Positions 47,100-58,759 of a stretch of DNA of 64,000 bases are shown here, one piece after another. The notes beneath the pieces are model-generated. The model made no database searches, had not been told where the DNA came from, and saw only the letters and a program-made list of their open reading frames with translations. Every line of letters begins with the position of its first letter. Position 1 is the first letter of the stretch. Origin of the DNA: Mesocentrotus franciscanus (Eukaryota; Echinodermata; Echinoidea; Camarodonta; Strongylocentrotidae); NCBI GenBank assembly GCA_037976565.1, contig CP137671.1, positions 25,124,197 through 25,188,196 of the forward strand. Reading direction: 5' to 3'. The position numbers and the translations under genes were made by a program.

Positions 47100-47185
47100 C
47101 ATCCTACATGTACAAGTATGTTTGCACCTGGGCTTGAACCTGGGTCGTCTTGTAGGCAGTCCAGAGAGCCGACCACCTCATGTCC
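47100..47185 (-). repeat. tRNA-like SINE head
   Basis: The minus strand carries an exact B box, GGTTCAAGCCC (47140-47130), at the right distance from a weak A-box-like TGAGGTGGTCGGC block. No acceptor stem pairs, so a functional tRNA is excluded. Confidence 0.4.
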
Positions 47186-47344
47186 AGAGAGTGTTACATG
47201 TAGCTGCCAGTATTGAGAGAATGAGTTTATGAATTGAGAGAATTTTACAAATTCGAAAATATTGACCTTTCCTAGTTTTCTCCACTCTGTATGTGGGGGA
47301 ATAGTTTTCAGACTTAATAATCTAGCTTAAGAACTCATTTGCTT

Positions 47345-47775
47345 CTACAACTAAGGTGGTACTGGACAGGACCAATTGGTATACATGTAGACGTCCAGAC
47401 TTCTGTGGCGTCGCAAACTGTCATAAAACATCACAACTGAGGGTGCAGATTCAAAATTAAAATAAAAGGTGCGCATAAAAATACAGGGGGGTTGCAGACA
47501 TCATCTAATTTTAGATGAAGTTGAGCTACATCCACGCTCTAGCCCGCCTGTGTACAGCTGCGCTGAGTGGTCATTCTGCATGTAGCTCCAAACTTTGGTG
47601 TTGAAAGACTTGGCTGATGTTGACTCTTTGATGATGGTGGCTGGTAGTTGATTCCATTGCTTAATGGTACGAGGATAGAATCTGTTCTTGTATGCTTCGG
47701 TCCTGGCAGAGCTTTGTGGACAAGAGAAAGGGAGGCAAACTTACTCTGCTCAGAAAGTAGAGATGTCATACTGTA
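47345..47775 (-). mobile_element. LINE 3' end, truncated and decayed
   Basis: The minus strand reads SSARTEAYKNRF then YPRTIKQWNQLPATIIKEST, the familiar C-terminal signature of jockey/CR1-like reverse transcriptase ORF2 (consensus of the type YKNSFFPRTIxxWNxLP). It runs to TGA at 47503-47501, followed by about 150 bases of 3' UTR. A TAA in the same frame near 47735 shows decay, and nothing of the polymerase core precedes it. It is a 5'-truncated insertion of the kind typical for target-primed retrotransposition. Confidence 0.75.
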
Positions 47776-49770
47776 GATCCCTGCTTGACATCTGCAAAAT
47801 TTAAAATGTCATCATTTTCTCTGGGAACTCATTTCAAATTCTGACACTTTAAAATTTTCAACAAAATATTTTGCACTCAAGAAGAATAAGTTTTGGGATT
47901 ATTTCAGTAAATCTTGGAGCAAAAGCATTGTTGAAGTTGAGTGCATTTTGAGCACATTTTCAGCGTTCAAGGGCTGTATGAAACGTATGATTGAGGGGAA
48001 GGGAACAGGATCGGTAAAAAGTACTCAAAGACACAATTAATACATTCATGTACAAGAAAAAAAAAAAATTCTGAGCACTGAATAATTAAACATTGTAAAG
48101 AGCCCTCAAGAAATGTTCAAGTCCGATAGCAACATTTCATGTTTACTGCATCCTGTAATTTGAAATGTTCTTGATGTCTCATTGCCTTTGTATATATGCA
48201 GTTGTGAATGAAATTATGATCCATTTCAGAAATATTGGTGTGTCCCACTTGTTATTGTATTTTTCATGCCATATATAATCAGATTTGATATGACGTCATA
48301 CTGTGCACAGTGGATAGCAATTACAGGGAGACAATATCAATCATTAAAAATATCCATTGATGCCTATTTGATGGTGTGACAGAATCCTACCTATTACCCC
48401 ATCAGTCACATCAAAGGACTTGCACAGTATATTAAGATCGTTAAATCATTAAGGAAGGGGGATGGGAGGGAAAGAGGCATGTGAATGAGGTGGCATTTCA
48501 AGCAATGTGAATCTGAAATGATTTACGTTTTTCTATAGTCCTCGAAGTCTGGAATTAAACATCAGTCACATTGAGGGACACCGCATTGAGTGGGTTGTCA
48601 ACATGCTGCATCATGATGAGGAAACAAACCTACAAAAACAAAAATAATAAACATAAACAGAACAAAAAACAAGAAAAATGAGGAGTGTAGAATGTTGTGA
48701 TGCCTGTGCAAGGATTGCATATTGGGAGTGACTGATCTTTTTGGAATTGATCTTCTCAGAAGTTAATAATTGATTGATAGACATCAATCACATTGCGGAA
48801 CACTGTAACAGGGGTCCATGAAGATTGAATCTGTGCCGTCGTCAATGCAAATCATTTATCTTGAGAAAAGGTTAGAAACCTCTCAAGGGGCAGAAAAAAG
48901 TAGAAAAAAGAAGAAGCTCAGCCCAGATTTTTTGGTAACTGTACCTAATAATCAACCGGACCTGTGTGGCTCTGATCACATATTGACTGGCCCCTCAGGA
49001 ATACTTGTAAAGTTCAATGTCTCATTCCTGACTTTTTTATAGAGATTATCCATTTCATCTCTCACCTGTACTGATCAACGTCTGTATTTGTTAAATCAAA
49101 ACAAGACATATATATACAGACAAAAGTCAAGTGCACTGATCTATTAGGGTTTACCATCCCTTTAAATCTACAATTAAAGAAAGGGCAATGGAAGATCTTG
49201 GAAGAAGAGAGGACGTGAGAATATGATGGAACGAGTGATGTAATGCGAGTGGCACTCTCAAGTATAAGATGACCCAATGAGGAAGTTGGAATTACCTCAA
49301 TGTTTCCTATTGCTATGTCACTGTCATGTAGCATGGTTGTATACGTGATAACAAGGAGGCCGTCATAGGAAAATATTCACTTCCTTTCACCATGGACTTA
49401 AACACTTGCAAGCACTGTCTTGACTCTGTCAAATTTGTCAAATTAATCATTGTATTTGCTTTACTTTTCTTCTCTTCTCTTCTCCTGTATTTTATTGGGA
49501 TTAATGCAAATAATTAAGTATTCTTGAAAAATTATTTGAAGAAAAGAAAAAAAAATTGTATCACTCTGGAGCTTGCAGATTACTTTGTACATGTACACGA
49601 GAGATCATTGATTAGCTCTTGAGCAATTGTAGATCGTGGCTCGATACCCTTTCAGTATGCTAGCCCCCTTCAGTCAACACAATGATCTTCAAGCGCCCAA
49701 ACTGAAAACATGTTTCCTCATCATAGCATCCTAAACTGAGTTTTTAGAAAACATGTTTCACAAGATCAAA
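47776..49770. other. No gene seen
   Basis: Ordinary AT-rich sequence, probably intron of the plus-strand gene. No bounded element was recognised. Confidence 0.35.
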
Positions 49771-49780
49771 TGACATTTTC

Positions 49781-50073
49781 TCAGGCATCTGAAAGTCCCT
49801 CATCCTTAAACAAGCTGTTGCACTCCCAAGATATTTGCGGATATTTCTTGCTTCGATGCGGCATGCCTCGGCCTAGTTGGGGGCGTTATTTGCACGCTCT
49901 AATCAGTTCAGGATATTGTTGGAAATTGAACGGATCTAGCAGGCACTTAACCAATCCCGCTCGCTACGAGTCGGTAGGCTCCCCAATGGAAGAGAAGCGT
50001 CCCAGTACCTGGAAAAGTTGTGTAATTTCACGTGGAAACGTTAAGTGGGTGAACGAGAGATTAGCCACATACT
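49781..50073 (+). CDS. Weak candidate exon
   Basis: GACATTTTCTCAG precedes 98 codons open in phase 0 (ASESPSSLNKLLHSQD ... WVNERLATYW), ending at CTG|GTAAAC or earlier at TCG|GTAGGC. The stretch is GC-richer and CpG-richer than its surroundings. From the earlier donor it would join 62923 without a stop. Residue content (many W, C, R) is unusual, so it may instead be a relic of a mobile element. Confidence 0.25.
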
Positions 50074-50079
50074 GGTAAA

Positions 50080-51270
50080 CAGGGCTTGATTGGCCAGTAT
50101 TTGTTACCGCAACCTGTTTTCGTGTATTGATATACATGTATGTGCATACCTGTTTCTGGAGTTCAAAAGAATAGGTGATAGTTGAAGAAACTTTTGCTGC
50201 AAGTTCCTTATTTTGGACTATTTTAATTTAGCAAAGTAGATCTTTTGGGAGATGGGTGCATTTCCATGGTGCCCAAAGAAAAAGGTAGGTGTACAGATAT
50301 AGTGCAGATACATGTATAGGTGTACGTGATTTTAGTTTAATGCATTTTATCTTTTCGCCCATCGTTAAAAAGTGCCTTTTGTTTTCAAACCCAATTTTTT
50401 AAATTTTAGATTATAGAATGCTACAAATTTCAAAAGGAGCACAAGCAAAATAAGGGAAAATCATTGTTCATTTACTTTCATTTGCACTATTTAAAGAACA
50501 TTGTTTTTAAATGATTCAATTGAGGTAATCAGGTGAGGATAAATTAACAATCCACGTACAATTACAATTTTGATTACAATACATTTTGTCATTGACAAAG
50601 TAACCAATTCCCATGCCTGCACATGTAGGGTAGGCATAATTTTTCAAGATTTTATTATTTATTTCCAATGAAGGGTGAAATGCATGTCGCCAATTTGCGA
50701 TTTTACTCTTTGGAAAATTTTGTTCCCTAGATGGCTTAAAGGGAAAATATAAAAAAAAATTATTTGTGGCCCTATCTTGGAATGCATTCTTGGTCCCACG
50801 TGACACGTTACCATGGCAATGCTGGTACAAGATATCAACTAGAGGATGTTGTATGCTATTGTTTAATTCTTATCACAATCTCCTGATGTCTCTATGTCTT
50901 TCCATTTGGGAAAAATACCAAGGTTTTTAGTAGTTTTTAGGCCAGGTGGTCCGAGCTTGCACATTATAAACAGGAAAGAAAATCCATTTGCAATAGTCAT
51001 TAAGTCATTAAGTCGGTCTACTTTGTTGCTTTCATGTTTATATTTGACGATGTTTACCGCAGTGGTTCTAGCTTTGTCATGCTTTAGGACCATGGTACTG
51101 TCACAAGGCTGTCATACTTTGACCTACATATGTACCTGGATAATGTACAATTTCATCTGTCAACAGACTTTTTTTTTTCGGTCATGCATTTGACATATGA
51201 TTCTTTTAAGTTATTCTGTAGACACCATGAAGAAAATGTCAGTGGAAGTTTTTTCAAATCTCAGTATGCC
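50080..51270. other. No gene seen
   Basis: AT-rich sequence up to the assembly gap. Frames at 50516-51193 have no splice or codon support. Confidence 0.35.
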
Positions 51271-51770
51271 NNNNNNNNNNNNNNNNNNNNNNNNNNNNNN
51301 NNNNNNNNNNNNNNNNNNNNNNNNNNNNNNNNNNNNNNNNNNNNNNNNNNNNNNNNNNNNNNNNNNNNNNNNNNNNNNNNNNNNNNNNNNNNNNNNNNNN
51401 NNNNNNNNNNNNNNNNNNNNNNNNNNNNNNNNNNNNNNNNNNNNNNNNNNNNNNNNNNNNNNNNNNNNNNNNNNNNNNNNNNNNNNNNNNNNNNNNNNNN
51501 NNNNNNNNNNNNNNNNNNNNNNNNNNNNNNNNNNNNNNNNNNNNNNNNNNNNNNNNNNNNNNNNNNNNNNNNNNNNNNNNNNNNNNNNNNNNNNNNNNNN
51601 NNNNNNNNNNNNNNNNNNNNNNNNNNNNNNNNNNNNNNNNNNNNNNNNNNNNNNNNNNNNNNNNNNNNNNNNNNNNNNNNNNNNNNNNNNNNNNNNNNNN
51701 NNNNNNNNNNNNNNNNNNNNNNNNNNNNNNNNNNNNNNNNNNNNNNNNNNNNNNNNNNNNNNNNNNNNNN
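51271..51770. other. Assembly gap (500 N) with overlapping edges
   Basis: Exactly 500 N, a conventional unknown-size gap. The left edge ends CAGTATGCC and the right edge begins CAGTATGCC. The 225- and 255-codon frames through it are made of N and mean nothing. Confidence 1.
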
Positions 51771-51784
51771 CAGTATGCCCTTTG

Positions 51785-52548
51785 TTTATGTTTTTATGCC
51801 TCCGCTACAAAGTAGCCGGAGGCATTATGTTTTCTGGTTGTCCGTCCGTCCGTCCGTACGTCCCGTTCTCGTGATCGCGTTCTCAAGAACCGGTTGATGG
51901 ATTACCGCCAAACTTGGGTCATGTATGTATCTTGCAGAGCTAATGAACTGATTAGATTTTGGGGTCACAAGTTCAAAGGTCAAAGGTCACATGGCTCATT
52001 ATGTATGCAAAAATAGCTCGTGATCGCGTTATCTCAAGAACCGATTGATGGATTACCGCCAAACTTGGGTCATGTATGTATCTTGCAAAGCCAATGAACT
52101 GATTAGATTTTGGGGTCACGAGGTCAAAGGTCACAGGGCTTATTATGTATGCAAAAATAGCTTGTGATCGCATTATCTCAAGAATCGATTGATGGATTCC
52201 CGCCATACTTGGGGCATGTATGTATCTTGCAAAGCCAATGAACTGATTAGATTTTGGGGTCACGAGATTAAAGGTCAAAGGTCATGGGGCTCATTATGTA
52301 TGCATATAAATAACTTGGGAATGCATTATAATTAGAACCGACAGATGGATTACTATCAAACTCAGGACAGGAATTTATCTTTAGAGCCATGTATATGAAA
52401 AATAGCTTGTAATCACGATATTCTGAGAACCCGTTAATGGATTACTATCAAACTTGAATATTAAAAACTGCTTCCGTTTTGGTTTGTAAAATCGCTCTAT
52501 GGCGGAGGCATCATTTTCGACTGCGCGCAGTTGAAGTTCCATCTAGTT
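51785..52548. mobile_element. GCCTCCG-ended element with tandem interior
   Basis: ATGCCTCCGCTACAAAGTAG at the left and GGCGGAGGCAT at the right are inverted; GGAGGCAT also forms a local hairpin. A GTCC run (GTCCGTCCGTCCGTAC) follows the left end. Five units of about 145 bp then repeat GATCGCGTTATCTCAAGAAC, GATGGATTACCGCCAAACTT, TTGCAAAGCCAATGAACTGA and AGGTCAAAGGTCA, decaying to the right. The apparent 101-codon minus-strand protein is the repeat read in frame. Confidence 0.8.
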
Positions 52549-52660
52549 TTAATAATGAAACATGAAACTCCCAGTTAAATGTTTAATTATGATGAATCAA
52601 ACAAAATTTTAGGAACAATTGCATCAGCAACACAGCCACTTAAATAGAAATTAGAACTCG

Positions 52661-52883
52661 AATTTGTCCATTATCACACTCTCTCTTTCTCTGTTTTTCA
52701 GTCTTTCTTCCTCTTCTTTCCTTTTCCTTTCCCTTCCCTCCTTTTCCTTTCCCTTCCCTTCTTTCTCTGTCTTTACATGTACATGTGTATCTCTCTTTTC
52801 CTTCCCCTCCATGCTTTGCCTCTTGTCTTTGATTTTCTCCTTTTGTCTTTAATACTCTTCTCCCCCTTTCCTTACCCCCTTCT

Positions 52884-52921
<38 letters not shown>

Positions 52922-53190
52922 GTATATATACATGTGTATATATATCTTTCTGTTTCTCTGTCCCTGTCTATCTGATTGTCTCTCTGTCCCTGTCTATCTG
53001 ATTGTCTCTCTACCTTCTCTCTCCTTGCAGTTTCTGTCTCCAACTCTCCAACTCTTCATTTCCCTCAGTCTCCCCCTCTCTCTCCCTGTCTCTCCATTTC
53101 CTTCACTTTTGATCCCCTCTCTCTCTCTCTGTCTCACTGTTTCCCTCACCCGCCCTCTCTTTCTCTGTCTCTCTGGCTTTCATTCTGAGT
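52661..53190 (+). repeat. 530-bp pyrimidine tract
   Basis: Almost unbroken CT-rich sequence with (CT)n cores and a TATA-rich insert at 52914-52945. Serine/leucine-rich frames on one strand and arginine/glutamate-rich frames on the other are artefacts. Confidence 0.9.
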
Positions 53191-54180
53191 GTAGGGATTT
53201 GGTAACTACTTCCTGGCTTTCCCATCCAGGTCCTGCATGATACCCAGGGGTCGGGCTGGTAATTTTCCACTAGCGAACAAGAACCATAATAATTGTTTTG
53301 ATAGGTGACAAAAACATACAATTACAAGTAGAATGTATTGTTGATTTCATGACAACATGGCATTGATGTTATCTATTCCTTGTTTTAAATGGTTCAATCT
53401 AGGTATTGCATGTAGGATGTGATAGTAATGAGTCACTGAAGACATGAGCTAAATGTTTTAAATCGGCTTGTGGAAGTTACGTTGGCCTGAAAAAACAAAA
53501 GCTAATCTTTTGATACAATAAGGGTTTCATTATGTAATGTGTTGAAAAGCATTTGATGCATGATGACCTACATGTACATGTACATGTAAAGAATTAATTC
53601 TTACAAGATTAAATGGCAGCAAGTGGGTCATTCTTTGTTTACTTACAGTATTATTAAAGGCAATAATACTGGTAGTCAACCCACTAAAAAGTTAACAAAT
53701 AAGTCATGGAAATCAACTTAAAGCCAGCATTATTTTTCTCCTCACTTCAACTATCAACTGAAATAAATATATATATGGATTTTATTGAATCAAAACAGAT
53801 CACATCAAAAACCAAGAACAAACAGTCCGAAGACCGACACCTGTCTTGGGTACAATATAAAATTCAAATCAAATATACATAATAAAATGGCAGTAACGAA
53901 TACATAAATAAGTTGCATACACTGTAAGTTAAAATATCAAATAAAGATAGAAAAAATGAATCCTTCAATAATTCCAGTGGCTATTTTCTATGTTCCTTTC
54001 CAAGTCATGTACACTGTAACCTTCACCATTATTAGTAATTTGGTATGCATGCCCTCTCTTTTATCAAATGGTTTAATATATGAAGGCAATTGATTATGTT
54101 TCAAAGAAAAAAGTAGTAATTACTCATAGAGTTGGGTTTCACATGCATGCTCCAGCAACAATTATTCTCCTGTCAGTATT
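53191..54180. other. No gene seen
   Basis: AT-rich sequence with one TACATG run near 53570. No exon is supported. Confidence 0.4.
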
Positions 54181-54184
54181 TTGT

Positions 54185-54400
54185 ACTTTTAAAACCGAAA
54201 TCCTAGTTTAATTCAGCCCTTGACCAAACACTATTAAAACCTAACTAGAACCCTAAGCTGAACACTTTAATATCCTATCCTTACCTCTTCACCTAGCCGA
54301 AAACCCAATTGCGAACATTATCCTATAACTTTGACAAAGTAAAGCCCAGAGCAATTAACAGTGGAGCATGTGTAAGCCAAAGCTACAAAGATATCCACCT
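54185..54400. repeat. Dispersed repeat, second copy
   Basis: Contains TCCTGTCAGTATTTTGTAC, CCTAACTAGAACCCTAAG-like units and AAAGCCCAGAGCAATTAACA, in the same order as at 1690-1790. Confidence 0.45.
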
Positions 54401-55256
54401 GAACATACCATCTTTCCTTCACACTGTTCAAAGCAGGATTGATTCACTTTACTTCTCTGTTTTTTTTTATTGTGACCTAGAGTCCAATAGAACCCATCAA
54501 CAAATTGTTTAATAGTCAGCCCGCTGTCTTTGCGTTCCCTGCCACTGTTTTTCCATTAGGTAATGCAATATGTGCTTCTATTACAAACAACCATCCCCAA
54601 GCAATCAACCATTACGGGATCCTATTTAACGGTTGTACTACTGCTTCAATGCGCTCTGCCCTCATCATCCCGTAACAGCATCCGGAAGCGCTTCTTCCTT
54701 AATGAATCGCGTGGGCTGATAATTTATAGGGTCCTGTGGTCCCGGCACGGTCGGCTCTTGCATCAAACTCTAGACGAGATTTATTCATTGTCTGTGTCAA
54801 ATTTGAGGTTGGGATGGAAATAGAAGATGCTATTGATTTGAGTAACGAGAATGGCCCAAGTTGTTACATTGGAGGTCTATTCAGACATGCATTATAAAAA
54901 CTTTGTGTGTTGTATTGTATCCTGTTATGAAAAAAAACAATTATTAGCTATACCGGTATGTGGTAAAGTATTTTTTTCACAGTTACATTTAGTACAGTAT
55001 AATAAAATTTCTTCTGATGCTGAAAAAAAAATCTTTTTTTATAAATTATCTTTTTAAAGTTTTAGTCATTTAGAATTTATGTTAAATGCATCATTATTAC
55101 CATTTTGAAAACAACAGAAATTTTCAGTTTGGTATGTGTACCGTAAATCTCTGTGTATAAGACGCACTTTTTTTCCTCTGGAAAAAATTGAAAGTCGAGG
55201 GTGCGTCTTATAGACAGGTACAGGATATTTTGAGTCCTCATAATGCTACTTTTTAG

Positions 55257-55835
55257 TAGGGCTGTGCATACATGTAACCGTGTAATGAGGTACTCGAGTA
55301 CACTCCCAGCCTTGCCCGCGAATACTTGAATACTCGGACGCCATGTTTTTTTTTGAATTTTTTTGAATTTTTGAATTTTTCATTTTTTCCTTCATTTTTT
55401 TGCCAACACCATACTACGAACAGTACGAAGGTTCGTCTCTGAAAACCCCCGCGATTTAACTTCAATTTGCTGTTGAAAGCGCCTATTTGTGCTTTTGAAT
55501 TTTTTGACAAATAATTGAAACAATGTTATTTTTAAAACTAAAGATGACAGGCAAATATTCCTCCGAGTCCAAACAGAAATCCGGAGATTTGGTCCCAGTT
55601 TCTGAGTGGTGAGTTGACAGTGACACCCTGTGTATGATTGAGCTGGGAAACATTTTTACCCACGGGACCATGCCGGTGCTCTTCTGGCACGGGTGACCGT
55701 CGGCCTGGACAGTGCCAGGTGAACGGGGAAAAAAAAAAAAAATGGCGGCCGAGTATTCGAGTACGAGAAATCGTACTCGAGTAGCTGTAAACAGTGCGAG
55801 TATTCGAGTATTCGACTACTCGTCGCAGCTTTATA
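55257..55835. mobile_element. hAT-type element with 8-bp target duplication
   Basis: CTTTTTAG is repeated exactly at 55249-55256 and 55836-55843. The left end is TAGGGCTGTGC and the right end is the complement of TATAAAGCTGC. Subterminal palindromes are GTACTCGAGTAC and CGAGTATTCGAGTATTCG. It also contains a block (55495-55700) whose inverted copy lies outside it at 56000-56215. Confidence 0.8.
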
Positions 55836-56215
55836 CTTTTTAGTGGTTTTCAAAAATCTCTGTGTCTCAACATAAATTACATAATGCAAATAAAGAATAG
55901 GATCTACTATTTGAAGTTGACTTACGTTCCTAATTTGAAGGGAAGAGAGTTTTTTTTATTTTTTTTTATTTTTAAAGTCTCGATAAATTATGCACCTTCA
56001 CATACTGTAGCAATCTGCCGGCCGACACTCAGCCATGCCCGGGAGAGCAACGACATGGTCCCAGCTTACTCACACACAGGATATCGACTCACCAATCGGA
56101 AACTAAAAACAAAACTAGCCTATGTCCGAATTTCTATTTGGACTCGGAGGAAAATTTGTCGGTCATCTTTAGTTTTAAAACAACATTGTTACTATTATTT
56201 GTGACAAGTTCACAA
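55495..56215. repeat. Inverted pair of about 200 bp
   Basis: 55495-55700 matches the reverse complement of about 56000-56215. Shared blocks are AAAACTAAAGATGAC, TTCCTCCGAGTCCAAA and GGTGAGT followed by CCTGTGT. One copy lies in the hAT element at 55257-55835, the other between that element and the pogo-like right end. Confidence 0.65.
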
Positions 56216-57499
56216 GCACTTCAACTGATCCTCGTAATAAAATAAAGGTCTTTCCCTAGTGCATGGGTTTACGAACGCTAAAGCCTGAAATAAGACATGA
56301 TCTGGCTTGCTGCCTACGGAGTCGGCAAAAAAGCAAAAGCAACAAGATTTTTTTTTTTTTTTTTTTTGGTCGTCTTAAAAATAGGGGTGCGTCTTATACA
56401 CAGGTGTGTCTTATAGACGGAGATTTAAGGTATGTAAGTTTATATGTAAGTTAAGATTTCTCTCTCTTTGTATCTCTTGTATAATTTACATGTACAGTAT
56501 ACTTACAATATTTAAATGTAATAAAGATGATATTACATTGGGTTGATTATTACAGTAAACGTTGAGGGAAATTGAGAAATTACCTGTAATGTCAAAACGA
56601 ATACAGGTGTTTAAAAAAGATTGGATATTGTGTCACAATATGTAGCCAAGTGTACTGTCACAGGAAATTGATTTTTCAGTAGGTACAGTACATGTAGTGA
56701 CCTAAGCACTCAAAAGCCCTTCCCATCCCTGAAATACCACAATAATTTCCTCTCACACTTTCTGAAATGTGATCCTCACAATGAGCTGTGAGCAATTAAG
56801 ATTGACAGTTCAGCAAATTTTTGCGGACTGTATTAAATTAAGCCTTAATTAATACTGCCACATTTACAGGTAACAAAAATAATGCATGCATGCCCATAAT
56901 GTATTGAAAAGGCCCTCTGTTAATATGACTAAGAGAAAAATATATGTCAAATTTTCAACCAAAATATTCCCTGAGTGCGATTATGCAGTCACTTGTATTT
57001 ATTAATGGACAACACTCCTATATACCCTGTATTGTATGTAGATTGATATGATGCCTATGTATTCCCTTCAGGGACTGACAGATACACATGTACATGTACA
57101 GTATATCCTGTAAGTGTGAATACATCCGTTCATTTAATACTGATTAGCAACTTCAAGGGATTGAAGATTATCTTAATCATGGGAATACAACTCATGCATG
57201 TGAATGCAGCTATTCATAATGAACAGTAGTTGTTTTGATTTACAATGTATTACAGTGATTCTGTTCACATCTGTTGAAGACAGCACGATGGTCATAATTC
57301 TTGTTTAAACTTTCACTTGGTGTGTTTATGCAATTATTGAGTAATGAATGTCAACCAATTAGGGTTAGAATGTCTTCTAATGATTGATCACATGAGGGGA
57401 AGGCAACATACATGTACTTGTCATAACTTTTGACACTCATTCAACAGATGTCGAGGAGCACTCTTTTGGAAGCAATCCTGTTCTGTTGGGTTTATTCCA

Positions 57500-57705
57500 C
57501 CCCCACCCCTTCTCTTCTCAGTCTATCTGTTCTGCTTGTCTGTCTCTCTCTCCCCTTCTATCTCTGTCTCTCTCTCTACTTCTATTTGTCTCTCTGTCTC
57601 TCTGTCTGTCTCTTTCTGTCTTTCTCTCTCTTCCCGTCATTCTCTACATGTATCTTCCCCTTCCCCTCTCTCTTTCCCTCCCCCTTTCCCTCCCCCTCTC
57701 TCTTT
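57500..57705 (+). repeat. Pyrimidine tract with CTGTCTCT units
   Basis: Low-complexity CT-rich sequence, like that at 52661. Confidence 0.85.
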
Positions 57706-58032
57706 GAAATTGATGTTAATTCTGGGGAGGCAAAATCCTAGTCATAACTTGTAATAGAGCATATTTTCCAAGTGTGAACAGGCACCTTGAATAATAAATA
57801 GCAAACCTTGGGGTCAAAAGGCATTTTCACTGCCACTCTGTTCACATCAGGGGAAGATAGCAAACACATGCTGTCATAGAGTTTTCAATAAGATGATAAG
57901 ATCACTGCATGCCATTAATAACTGGAACGTGTATACAAACTCCTGCAATGCAACCAGATCAGCTGAAGAATATCACCATGTACAGTACATGTACATGTAC
58001 ATTGTGGATGCACAGCATGGGGTTCATACACA

Positions 58033-58161
58033 GGATTTTATTAAGGCTTTGAATAATGAATTATCCTCATTAGACACACCGTATTTGATGACTATTCTAC
58101 CAGAAAGTCAGATACAAATTAGATTACATAAAACAGTATTATCTAAGTGGTATTTTCCAAG
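58033..58161 (+). CDS. Weak candidate exon
   Basis: CATACACAG precedes an open frame DFIKALNNELSSLDTPYL ... ESQIQIRLHKTVLSKWYF, ending at a consensus CCAAG|GTAAGT donor in phase 2. The acceptor has almost no pyrimidine tract, which is the main weakness. It does not join 59976 in frame. Confidence 0.3.
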
Positions 58162-58456
58162 GTAAGTCAATGATTTTCAATTGGTCAATAACTCAATATG
58201 ATATTGCCAATTTTAATATTCTTGATGTTAATAATTCTTCTCAACTTCCCGGCTAAAACTAAACAAAACAACACAGTATTTGGTAATGCAATTAAAAATG
58301 GAGACAAAATAATTCATACAACTTGCTATTTCTCTGCTTGTTTATATACATACTGTACATGTACATGTAGGTAGTTCAGTGTTAGGACAATAATAATCAA
58401 GGATGAATAATTAGGTCAAACCACAAATCTGGAGCTATGTCCTTGATAGCCTTCAG

Positions 58457-58759
58457 ATATCATCGCCTGGCTGGCAGAAGGGCGTTAGCACGAATTTCAG
58501 GTAAAAAATGAAGCGCTATTAAAGCAGAAGGGCGTTAGCACTAAATCGCCCAAAACTTTGATAAAACTGATTTATTTCCCCCAATATGTTCTATTGTTAT
58601 GTTCTACTATAATATTTCTATTAGTCTTTTAAGTTTTAAACCAATTTTTGGACGGAAAGCAGTTTAAATATAAAACAAATCTTTAAATGTGAATAATTCA
58701 AAAAGTAGTTTTCGAGTCACTCGCGCACTAACGCCCTTCTGCCAGCCGGGCGACGATAT
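58457..58759. mobile_element. MITE with AGAAGGGCGTTAG termini
   Basis: The left end ATATCATCGCCTGGCTGGC, continuing AGAAGGGCGTTAGCAC, is inverted at the right (ATATCGTCGCCCGGCTGGC in complement). AGAAGGGCGTTAGCAC recurs once more inside at about 58526. The 300-bp interior is AT-rich and non-coding. Confidence 0.75.

Larger units (their letters stand above)
55141..56430. mobile_element. pogo/Tigger-like TA-flanked element, nested
   Basis: CCGTAAATCTCTGTGTATAA at the left and the complement of CCTTAAATCTCCGTCTATAA at the right, with TA on each side. A second GTATAAGACGCACC block lies inside each end. The ends resemble those at 61707-62455 (CCGTATTTGCC). An intact hAT element (55257-55835) sits inside. 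No transposase. Confidence 0.75.

Noticed and set aside
51130..51897. Frames of 225 and 255 codons
   Set aside because: They consist almost entirely of N from the assembly gap.
51973..52278. Minus-strand protein with two similar halves (NQFIGFARYIH repeats)
   Set aside because: It is the 145-bp tandem repeat read in one frame.
52640..53321. Arg/Glu-rich and Ser/Leu-rich frames on both strands
   Set aside because: Products of the long pyrimidine tract; the same applies to 57430-57754 and 32263-32484.
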